The notes below the pieces were generated by a model that was not told where the DNA came from, ran no database searches, and saw nothing but the letters and a program-made list of their open reading frames with translations. A stretch of DNA of 8,084 nt. Origin: an uncultured Clostridia bacterium (GTDB lineage: Bacteria; Bacillota; Clostridia; Christensenellales; Pumilibacteraceae). Of this stretch, positions 1 to 5,097 are shown piece by piece. Position 1 is the first letter of the stretch, and every line of letters begins with the position of its first letter. A program made the position numbers and the translations under genes. Location: the NCBI GenBank assembly GCA_947627075.1, contig CANQUR010000071.1, positions 1 to 8,084 of the forward strand. The letters are read 5' to 3'.

Positions 1-339
1 AAACGGCGTTTTGCAATTAACTATGCCCAAAAAGCAAGAAGTTTTGCCGAAAACCAAACATCTCGAAATCGAATAATATTTTTTATTCACAAAGCAGTCT
101 TTTGAACAAGTACCTTGATCCGAACCTTTGATGTACGGATCCGTATGGCTTCGGTAGTTTTTATTTTCGTATTTCAGAGGCGACAGGTAGCGCAAAAACG
201 AATGAGGCCGTTCCGAATTATAAAATGAAATATAATTAGCAATGCTTGAAATAAGGTCTTTTTCGGACTTATAATTTGAGCGATAAAGTTCTGCTGTCTT
301 CAAAGTGCAAAAGAAGGACTCGCATACGGAATTGTCATA
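1..339 (-). pseudogene. IS3-family transposase (OrfB) C-terminal remnant
   Basis: Read on the minus strand, this stretch encodes the end of an rve-type DDE integrase domain. It begins YDNSVCESFF, with the last catalytic Glu at codon 321-319, continues with a TLKTAELY block, and has the family hallmark FYNSERPHS at 225-199 followed by LSPLKYE. The first two catalytic Asp residues and all of OrfA are absent. Directly upstream of the Tyr codon the same frame hits TGA (342-340), just where the family normally has a Gly-x-Pro, so homology stops at about 339. No start codon or ribosome binding site precedes it, so it is a dead fragment. The frame stays open from 165 to the window edge, about 55 codons past the point where such proteins usually end, so the 3' end is not seen. 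The family call is firm; the exact IS group is not determinable. Confidence 0.85.
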
Positions 340-362
340 TCATTTCGGACTAAAGACAAACC

Positions 363-400
363 ACAAAATAACGTGTTTTCACTAAAACACGTTATTTTGT
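363..400. repeat. Perfect inverted repeat, 17-bp arms, 4-nt loop
   Basis: The left arm ACAAAATAACGTGTTTT (363-379) and its exact reverse complement (384-400) are separated by CACT. It lies between the broken transposase (ending at about 339) and the promoter of the HAD gene. The arms have an 8-bp core (CGTGTTTT/AAAACACG) and T-rich 3' flanks on both strands, so it could act as a weak bidirectional terminator. It could equally be the end of a small mobile or repetitive element linked to the transposase truncation. Which of these it is cannot be decided from one copy. Confidence 0.7.
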
Positions 401-443
401 CGTAAAGGGAAAAAATAAATAAAGTATTATTAGTAATCTTATA

Positions 444-474
444 AATGGCAGACCGAATAGTTCGCCTTGCCATT
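444..474. repeat. Imperfect inverted repeat upstream of the HAD promoter
   Basis: The outer arms AATGGCA (444-450) and TGCCATT (468-474) and the inner arms CGAA (454-457) and TTCG (461-464) are arranged symmetrically around TAG, with a 3x3 mismatch between them. The element ends 3 bp before the -35 box of the next gene. It may be an activator or repressor site for that gene, or a hairpin that ends transcription arriving from the left. No T-tract follows directly. Confidence 0.45.
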
Positions 475-477
475 CTA

Positions 478-506
478 TTGACTTTTATGCCGATTTTTGG
501 TAAAAT
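478..506 (+). promoter_or_regulatory. Sigma-A-type promoter of the HAD gene
   Basis: A -35 box TTGACT (478-483) and a -10 box TAAAAT (501-506) are separated by 17 bp. The predicted transcription start is around 513, giving a leader of about 26 nt before the ATG at 539. The leader carries GGGG at 528-531 as a plain Shine-Dalgarno. Confidence 0.75.
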
Positions 507-538
507 GTATAACGTAAAACACATTTTGGGGCGAATAT

Positions 539-1711
539 ATGAAAGATTACAAGGATACAAGGAAACACAAAGAAAGCAGACCTGTGGTTGCGATATGCTA
601 TGATTTTGATAAAACGTTGACGCCGGACAATATGCAGGAGCAGGGATACATACAAGCGGTAGGGTACGAAAAATCGAGCGAATTTTGGAATGAATCCAAC
701 GCGCTTGCCGAGAACAACGATATGGATCAAAATCTGGCTTATATGTATATGATGCTCACAATGGCGCGAGGCAAAGTACTTTTTACGAAGGATACTTTGA
801 GGGACAAGGGCAAGGATATATCTTTTTTTCCGGGCGTAGTCGAATGGTTTGACAGGATACGTCAATACGGCGAGGAGCGCGGTGTAAAGGTGGAGCATTA
901 TATCATATCTTCCGGGTTAAAGGAAATGATAGAGGGAACAAAAGTCGCCGATGAATTCGAAAATATATATGCAAGTTCGTTCTATTATGATGAAAAGGGC
1001 GTAGCCGTTTGGCCTGCTCAGGTCGTAAATTATACAGGCAAGACTCAATTTTTATTCAGGATAGAAAAAGGGACGCTTAATATAAATGATCCGAGCGTCA
1101 ACGAAAGCTTTGATCCGGACGAAGTTCGTGTGCCGTTCAGAAACATAATCTACATAGGGGACAGTGACACGGATGTTCCGTGCATGAAATTGGTAACGAC
1201 CAACGGTGGACACTCTATTGCCGTCTACAATCCGACGACTAACGATAAAACGCAGGCATATAAAATGATGCGAGAAGGGAGGATCAAGTATTATGCTCCG
1301 GCGGACTATTCCGAAGGGAATGAGTTAGACGAAATCGTAAAGTCGATAATCGACAGAACAGCCGCAAACGAAGAGTTGGAACGGATCTACAGCGACAAAA
1401 GGAAAGAGCAAAGATCGGTGGACGAAAATCAAAGCAAAGAGGACAGGGCAAAAGCCGAAATGATATTGGCTTTGGACAATTCACGGAATTATGCAACGAC
1501 GCATTCGGTTATTGCTTTGCTTAAAAGCGTATCGGATTGGTCGCAAGCGGAGTCGGATGAACTGTTCAGAATAGGAGCGGAAAACAGCCAGGTCAAAGGC
1601 GTTTTAAGAGATTACGATGTTAAAACATTTTATCAAAAGCTTCTTAACAAAGCGAAAAGTTTGAATGATAACGCAAAAGAAATAAGGAAAATTATTATGG
1701 AAGAAAAGTAA
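539..1711 (+). CDS. HAD-superfamily phosphatase-like protein with C-terminal extension
   Basis: This 390-aa protein has a complete HAD core. Motif I is DFDKT (D22 likely nucleophile, D24 acid/base), motif II lies in IISSG (S124/S125), motif III is probably K168 in YTGKTQ, and motif IV is GDSDTD (207-212). The order and the DFDKTLT start resemble phosphoserine-phosphatase-like HADs. A phosphomonoester substrate in the cytoplasm is expected but cannot be named. The core ends near residue 270. A charged, probably coiled-coil linker follows (276-310), then a helical module at about 315-372 containing THSVIALL, ENSQV and DYDVKTFYQKLL, which is not part of the HAD fold. There is no signal peptide. 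The ATG at 539 is supported by GGGG at 528-531 and a good promoter. No terminator is seen before the next gene, which has its own promoter. The HAD call is secure; the role is unknown. Confidence 0.9.
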   Translation: MKDYKDTRKHKESRPVVAICYDFDKTLTPDNMQEQGYIQAVGYEKSSEFWNESNALAENNDMDQNLAYMYMMLTMARGKVLFTKDTLRDKGKDISFFPGVVEWFDRIRQYGEERGVKVEHYIISSGLKEMIEGTKVADEFENIYASSFYYDEKGVAVWPAQVVNYTGKTQFLFRIEKGTLNINDPSVNESFDPDEVRVPFRNIIYIGDSDTDVPCMKLVTTNGGHSIAVYNPTTNDKTQAYKMMREGRIKYYAPADYSEGNELDEIVKSIIDRTAANEELERIYSDKRKEQRSVDENQSKEDRAKAEMILALDNSRNYATTHSVIALLKSVSDWSQAESDELFRIGAENSQVKGVLRDYDVKTFYQKLLNKAKSLNDNAKEIRKIIMEEK

Positions 1712-1767
1712 TAAGGCAATAAAAAGCAGAAAAAGTAAAAAATTATCGAAAAAAGGTATCATTTTGA

Positions 1768-1796
1768 TTGACAAACAAAGGTAGGCGATATATAAT
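1768..1796 (+). promoter_or_regulatory. Perfect consensus sigma-A promoter
   Basis: TTGACA (1768-1773), a 17-bp spacer and TATAAT (1791-1796) match the consensus at all 12 positions. Transcription should start near 1803 and produce a leader of about 60 nt. The following small gene is therefore likely to be expressed strongly, or to depend on a repressor, independently of the HAD gene upstream. Confidence 0.85.
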
Positions 1797-1862
1797 CATT
1801 AAAAAGAAATTCATTTCAAAAATTGCAGTAATTGATTATAAACATTTACGGAGATCTTTATA

Positions 1863-2279
1863 ATGAAAATGCTTACTGACGATGAAACCATAGAAGCTTT
1901 ATCCGACCTGCTGTATGAACGATTAAATGAACTTGATTCGTATAAGTTCAAGTCGGGATTCGTAAACGGAGAGATATTTGCATATAAATTTTGTCTGGTG
2001 ATGTCGGAACTCGATAAGATACCGAAAAACGCGAGATTTGCAAGTAACGCACCGAAATATTATATAGAATTTTCGGAGACGAAAGAGAAGCTTTTGGAGC
2101 GAACGATCCATGAGATAGTAGGTAAGCTACGAAATCTGCTTACGTATCCGAGAGAAGAAGGATATTTCATGGGAGAGAGGACAGCATACGTAGAATGTCT
2201 CGAACTACTTGAGCGCTGGGAAAAAGCCGCCGAATACGGTCTCGACTTCGATATAGAAAAAGTTTTCCCATTGACATAA
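1863..2279 (+). CDS. Unrecognised 138-aa helical protein with internal duplication
   Basis: I do not recognise this family. The protein is acidic, has no signal peptide or membrane segment, and appears almost entirely helical. Two parts look like copies of one unit. Residues 31-50 contain SGFVNGE, then AY, then CL; residues 99-119 contain EGYFMGE, then AY, then CL. The shared pattern is G-[FY]-x-x-G-E-x-x-A-Y-x-x-C-L, and each is preceded by a Leu-rich helix (about 11-28 and 78-95). The ATG at 1863 has GGAG at 1850-1853 and a perfect promoter upstream. The neighbours are an orphan HAD protein and a divergent repressor/PH-protein pair, so context gives no function. A binding or scaffold role is possible but unproven. 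That the gene is real is supported by its promoter, ribosome binding site and downstream terminator. Confidence 0.8.
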   Translation: MKMLTDDETIEALSDLLYERLNELDSYKFKSGFVNGEIFAYKFCLVMSELDKIPKNARFASNAPKYYIEFSETKEKLLERTIHEIVGKLRNLLTYPREEGYFMGERTAYVECLELLERWEKAAEYGLDFDIEKVFPLT

Positions 2280-2319
2280 TTGAGGTGCAACTTGTTTTCG
2301 CGACAACAGGTCCACGAGT

Positions 2320-2344
2320 GCTTTTCTATTTGGAAAAAGCTTTT
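2320..2344 (+). terminator. Weak possible terminator after the 138-aa gene
   Basis: A short hairpin, GCTTTT (2320-2325) with AAAAGC (2335-2340) around a 9-nt loop, is followed by TTTT (2341-2344). The stem is only 6 bp and A/T-rich, so it is weak. The stronger hairpin at 2409-2447 is the more likely end of this transcript. Confidence 0.25.
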
Positions 2345-2408
2345 GATAAGCATCTAATCATTACAATAAATAATAAAATTCGGCTATGTGCCGTAAAAAA
2401 ACAGTTTG

Positions 2409-2447
2409 AAAATATCGCCTCGATAGATAATTAGGCGATATTTTTTT
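2409..2447 (+). terminator. Intrinsic terminator, probably bidirectional
   Basis: The arms AAAATATCGCCT (2409-2420) and AGGCGATATTTT (2433-2444) are perfectly complementary over 12 bp around a 12-nt loop, and a run of T continues to 2447. It ends the plus-strand 138-aa transcript. The A-rich left base means it could also stop minus-strand transcripts from the XRE gene ending at 2554, which has no closer terminator. The spacer 2280-2408 holds only the weak hairpin at 2320-2340 and a small one, CGGC/GCCG, at about 2381-2393. Confidence 0.8.
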
Positions 2448-2553
2448 GCTTTACAACGTGGCAAAAAACGGCGCATAAATCGTATTACGGATCTATTGAT
2501 ACTTCTTTATTCGGAAAAGCGGAGTGATCAAACTAAAATAATCGATATGTGAT

Positions 2554-2760
2554 CTAATCATCGAGACCTACCAAAAAGTCCACCGAAACACCAAAGTACT
2601 TGGCGAGTGCTATGAGATTGAACATTCCCGGCTCTCTCAGGTCGTTCTCCCAAAGGCTGATGACGCCCTTACTTACTCCGATCTGCTTGGCAAGTTCCAC
2701 TTGTCCGATTTTGTGCTCTTGTCTTAATTCCTTCAGACGCTCGGCAAAAATATTTTCCAT
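2554..2760 (-). CDS. XRE-family HTH transcriptional repressor
   Basis: This 68-aa protein is a single Cro/CI-type helix-turn-helix domain. The positioning helix is in QVELAKQIGV, and the recognition helix starts at SKGVISLWEN with the family's typical W-E-N and a following REP. It ends with LAKYFGVSVDFLVGLDD and has no sensor or oligomerisation domain. The start is taken as ATG at 2760. An in-frame GTG 18 nt upstream (2778) would add RKYFV and is less likely because it falls inside an operator-like palindrome. Neither start has a good Shine-Dalgarno, which suggests low expression. It is divergent from the PH-like membrane protein gene, with two palindromes between them, so it probably represses that gene and itself. 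The domain call is firm; the target assignment is inferred from the layout. Confidence 0.92.
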   Translation of the reverse strand: MENIFAERLKELRQEHKIGQVELAKQIGVSKGVISLWENDLREPGMFNLIALAKYFGVSVDFLVGLDD

Positions 2761-2770
2761 AACAAAATAT

Positions 2771-2790
2771 TTTCTCACTAATGTAAGAAA
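2771..2790. promoter_or_regulatory. Operator-like palindrome O2 (imperfect)
   Basis: This 20-bp site reads TTTCTCAC, a TAA(T) centre, then GTAAGAAA; 7 of 9 arm positions pair symmetrically. It has the same length and half-site (TGTAAGAA) as the perfect palindrome at 2800-2819, with centres 29 bp apart. It overlaps the predicted -10 and start region of the minus-strand XRE gene, which is where an autorepressor would bind. Confidence 0.6.
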
Positions 2791-2809
2791 AATACTTGAC
2801 TTCTTACAA
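2780..2809 (-). promoter_or_regulatory. Possible promoter of the XRE gene
   Basis: On the minus strand, TTGTAA (2809-2804) and TACATT (2785-2780) are separated by 18 bp. Both boxes are poor matches to consensus and lie within the two operators. The predicted start near 2773 leaves a leader of about 13 nt without a clear Shine-Dalgarno. It is the best candidate in the divergent region, but weak. Confidence 0.35.
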
Positions 2810-2825
2810 CTGTAAGAAGTATAAT
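2796..2825 (+). promoter_or_regulatory. Promoter of the PH-like membrane protein gene
   Basis: TTGACT (2796-2801) and TATAAT (2820-2825) are spaced by 18 bp. The spacer is filled almost exactly by operator O1 (2800-2819), which also touches the -35 box. Bound repressor would therefore block RNA polymerase directly. The leader of about 27 nt contains AAAGGAG (2842-2848). Confidence 0.85.
2800..2819. promoter_or_regulatory. Operator-like palindrome O1 (perfect)
   Basis: CTTCTTACA (2800-2808) and TGTAAGAAG (2811-2819) form perfect 9-bp arms around an AC centre. The 20-bp size suits a dimer of the neighbouring single-domain XRE protein. It lies wholly inside the promoter of the plus-strand gene, overlapping the last two bases of its -35 box and ending at the base before its -10 box. 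Confidence 0.75.
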
Positions 2826-2858
2826 ATAGTTAATCTAAGGAAAAGGAGAAAAAATGTT

Positions 2859-3386
2859 ATGAAAACAGTTTATGCTCAAGGTGAGTCTGTCATCAAAGAG
2901 TGGGGACTCGGACAGGTCAAGGGCGGAAAGCATGGGGATACTGTTTCAACGCTGACTGTCACCAACAAGCGTCTCATTTACATTGAGAACAACAAGTTTG
3001 GGGCAAAGCGAAAAGAAGAACAGCTCAAGTGCATTCGTAGCGTTTCCGGTGAAGTAGTGCATGGCAAGATGCGTACTTGGAAAGTAGTCATTTCGATTAT
3101 TCTGTGCGTAGTGGTTGTCGGGTTCTTTATGCTTTGGAAAGAGTACAAGAGATCCAAAAAAGGTCACTATTTGATCCAAATCAAGACCATCCAAGCCTTG
3201 GGGTGGGACAGCTACACGCTCAATTTCGGTCGTTATGCCGGCGAGATCGCAGAGAAGAAAGGTCTTTTCGGACGACTTAAGGCGAAAATGGAAGACGAAA
3301 ATGAGCTTGAAATCGAATTCGATCCCAAGGTCATCAACGAAGTATTGGAGACGTTGGGCTCAATCGTTATGGAAAGCCAGCAATAG
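2859..3386 (+). CDS. Small PH-domain-like membrane protein
   Basis: This 175-aa protein resembles bacterial PH (bPH) domain proteins. Residues 4-62 contain the strand pattern STLTVTNKRLIYIE, a hallmark of that fold, and residues 154-172 (DPKVINEVLETLGSIVME) look like its closing helix. A strongly hydrophobic stretch at 75-93 interrupts the domain. Both flanks of this stretch are basic (GKMRTWK before, KEYKRSKK after), so the topology is unclear: one membrane pass would split the fold across the membrane. The start is ATG 2859 with GGAG at 2845-2848. A second ATG at 2854 opens a two-codon frame ending in a TGA that overlaps the real start. The gene is divergent from an XRE repressor whose putative operator lies in its promoter, and a strong terminator follows. 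The function is unknown; a membrane-stress or lipid-binding role is only a guess. Confidence 0.8.
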   Translation: MKTVYAQGESVIKEWGLGQVKGGKHGDTVSTLTVTNKRLIYIENNKFGAKRKEEQLKCIRSVSGEVVHGKMRTWKVVISIILCVVVVGFFMLWKEYKRSKKGHYLIQIKTIQALGWDSYTLNFGRYAGEIAEKKGLFGRLKAKMEDENELEIEFDPKVINEVLETLGSIVMESQQ

Positions 3387-3398
3387 CATAACCTTCGT

Positions 3399-3444
3399 AA
3401 AAAGATATAGCCGTAACTTTGAATGGTTGCGGCTATATCTTTTT
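3399..3444. terminator. Strong bidirectional terminator
   Basis: Arms of 19 nt (3399-3417 and 3426-3444) pair along their full length with one G:T wobble around an 8-nt loop. The core is ATATAGCCG/CGGCTATAT. Five A's at the left base and five T's at the right base suit both directions. It lies between the convergent ends of the PH-like gene (3386) and the ABC-F gene (3456) and serves both. Confidence 0.9.
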
Positions 3445-3455
3445 GGTAAAGAAAA

Positions 3456-4994
3456 TTATTTTACGTCGAATATGACGTTGCAAATATCGGATGCGAAGTC
3501 TTTTTCGTGACTTACGAGGATGACTGCGCCCTTATATTCCGTTATGGCTTTTTTCAGGCTGTCCTTGGCTCGCACGTCAAGGTGGTTTGTCGGCTCGTCG
3601 AGAATGAGCAGATTAGACGGCACATTCGTAAGTACTGCGAGTTTCAATCGCATCTGTTCGCCGCCGCTCAAACTTCCGATCGGGCGCAATGCCAGTTCGT
3701 TTTTTAGCCCCACTTTTGCGAGGAGGGCACGCACGTCTTTGGGATTTAGGCGCGGAAACTTGTTGTTAAGATATGAGGCGGGCAGTTCTTCGGGATTTTC
3801 GAAAAATAGATCTTGTTCGACGTATGCGATCTTGCACGCGGGATGAAAAAAACAAGTTCCGCCCAGCCTTTTCAGCTTGTTCAAGAGCGTTTTTATTATA
3901 GTAGTTTTGCCTATACCGTTGGTGCCGCGTAGCCACAATCGTGTCTCGCTGCTCAAAGTAAAACTAATGGGAGGCAAGATCGGGCTGTCGTATCCGACCG
4001 AAAGATCCTTTACGACCGCCAATTCCTTCGTATGCAAGTCCACATACGGAAAGGAAAATTCCGCGTCGTAGATCACCGTGGGCTTGCGCAAAATATCCAT
4101 TTTGTCGAGCATTTTTTTGCGGCTGTTAGCCATACCCGCGGTGGCGGCGCGCGCCTTGTTACGTTCGATATAGTCGGTCATCTTTTCGATTTCGCGCTGC
4201 TGGTGCAAATACGCCTCTTCGTACTGCTTGGCGTTCTGTTCGCGTTGCTTGACGAACTGCGAGTAGTTGCCGCTGTACTTTTTGATCTCGCCGTTTTCGA
4301 TATTGATGATATTTTTGCACACTTTGTCAAGGAAGTCCGTATCGTGCGAAATAACGAGAAAAGCCGATTTTGTGCCGTTGAGAAAATCCACGAGCCATTC
4401 GATATGCTCGATGTCGAGGAAGTTGGTGGGCTCGTCGAGCAGCATGATGTCGGGCTTTGTAAGAAGGAGCTTTGTGAGCATAAGCTTGGCTCTGCCGCCG
4501 CCGCTCAATTGCGAAATGGGAGTGTCGTATCCGAATCCGCTTACGCCCAGACCGCCCGCCACTTTTTTTATGGTCGAATCCAGCTCAAAAAAACCGCCGC
4601 GCGTGAGTCTGTCCAGCAAATTGTTTGCTTTGGATATCAATGAATCCAGCGCGCTGTCTTCGGCATCCGCCATTTTCGCATAGCACTCTTCCATTTGGGC
4701 GTTTAGCTTAAACATATCGTCAAAGGATGAACGTAAGTATTCCATTACGGTAAGGCTTCGGTCGATGTCGGCGTGTTGGTCGAGATAACCGCGCGTAATT
4801 CCGTTAAGCCATTTGACTTCGCCCTCGTCTTGAAGCACTTCGCCCGAGAGAATCTTTATGAATGTGGATTTGCCGGCTCCGTTGAGCCCCACTATGCCCG
4901 AATGCTCGCCGCCCGAAACGGAAAGATTGGCTTTTACGAAAAGCGGCTTGCTGTCGTATATGTGCGATAAATTTTTTATCTCCAAAATGCTCAT
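3456..4994 (-). CDS. ABC-F family ATPase (ribosome-associated type)
   Basis: This 512-aa protein has two ABC domains in tandem and no membrane segment, as in ABC-F proteins that act on the ribosome (translation factors of the EttA/YbiT/YkpA kind, or ribosome-protection resistance proteins). Domain 1 has Walker A GLNGAGKS (36-43), signature LSGGG (163-167, where the usual fifth residue is E or Q), Walker B ending D187-E188, and H217. Domain 2 has Walker A GTNGIGKT (357-364), signature LSGGEQ (442-447), Walker B ending D466-E467, and H496. The charged helical linker at about 245-305 corresponds to the P-site tRNA-interaction segment. An arm-like insertion lies at about 90-140. The ATG at 4994 is preferred over a TTG 36 nt upstream, which lies in the promoter. 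Whether it is a housekeeping factor or gives drug resistance cannot be told from sequence alone. Confidence 0.93.
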   Translation of the reverse strand: MSILEIKNLSHIYDSKPLFVKANLSVSGGEHSGIVGLNGAGKSTFIKILSGEVLQDEGEVKWLNGITRGYLDQHADIDRSLTVMEYLRSSFDDMFKLNAQMEECYAKMADAEDSALDSLISKANNLLDRLTRGGFFELDSTIKKVAGGLGVSGFGYDTPISQLSGGGRAKLMLTKLLLTKPDIMLLDEPTNFLDIEHIEWLVDFLNGTKSAFLVISHDTDFLDKVCKNIINIENGEIKKYSGNYSQFVKQREQNAKQYEEAYLHQQREIEKMTDYIERNKARAATAGMANSRKKMLDKMDILRKPTVIYDAEFSFPYVDLHTKELAVVKDLSVGYDSPILPPISFTLSSETRLWLRGTNGIGKTTIIKTLLNKLKRLGGTCFFHPACKIAYVEQDLFFENPEELPASYLNNKFPRLNPKDVRALLAKVGLKNELALRPIGSLSGGEQMRLKLAVLTNVPSNLLILDEPTNHLDVRAKDSLKKAITEYKGAVILVSHEKDFASDICNVIFDVK

Positions 4995-5000
4995 ACCAAT

Positions 5001-5030
5001 ATGATACCATAAACGGCGGTGCTTTTGCAA
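5001..5030 (-). promoter_or_regulatory. Extended -10 promoter of the ABC-F gene, predicted leaderless
   Basis: On the minus strand, TTGCAA (5030-5025), an 18-bp spacer and TATCAT (5006-5001) form a promoter. TGG directly before TATCAT makes an extended -10. Only six bases (ATTGGT) separate the -10 from the ATG at 4994, so transcription should begin on or within a base or two of the start codon. No Shine-Dalgarno is present, consistent with a leaderless mRNA. Confidence 0.6.
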
Positions 5031-5050
5031 CCGAATTTGTCATTTTTCGC

Positions 5051-5079
5051 TTGTCGTATAAGTCGGGATATGTTATACT
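5051..5079 (+). promoter_or_regulatory. Promoter of the radical SAM gene
   Basis: TTGTCG (5051-5056), a 17-bp spacer and TATACT (5074-5079) form the promoter, with TG at 5071-5072 giving an extended -10. The predicted start near 5086 places GGAGG (5087-5091) at the very 5' end of a leader of about 12 nt. Confidence 0.7.
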
Positions 5080-5097
5080 AAAGCGTGGAGGTGCGAC

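Noticed and set aside
300..560. Minus-strand open frame of 86 codons
   Set aside because: It crosses the hairpin, the HAD promoter and the HAD start, has no ribosome binding site, and is not in the transposase frame.
485..898. Minus-strand open frame opposite the HAD gene
   Set aside because: It is antisense to conserved HAD motifs and the HAD promoter, with no recognisable domain.
2343..2447. Small RNA gene ending at the 2409-2447 terminator
   Set aside because: TTGATA at 2343-2348 has only a poor AT-rich partner at 17-18 bp, and the CGGC/GCCG hairpin is too small to support an RNA gene call.
2796..2858. Longer N terminus for the PH-like protein from TTG 2796
   Set aside because: That TTG is the -35 box of the gene's own promoter, so it is not transcribed; ATG 2859 has the ribosome binding site.
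4032..4643. Plus-strand open frame of 203 codons
   Set aside because: It lies wholly antisense to the ABC-F gene, covering its first signature and Walker B regions; its composition is a shadow of that gene.
4995..5030. Longer N terminus for the ABC-F protein from TTG 5030
   Set aside because: It would place the promoter inside the coding region, and the added residues do not resemble the conserved N terminus of the family, which starts at MSILEIKNLSH.
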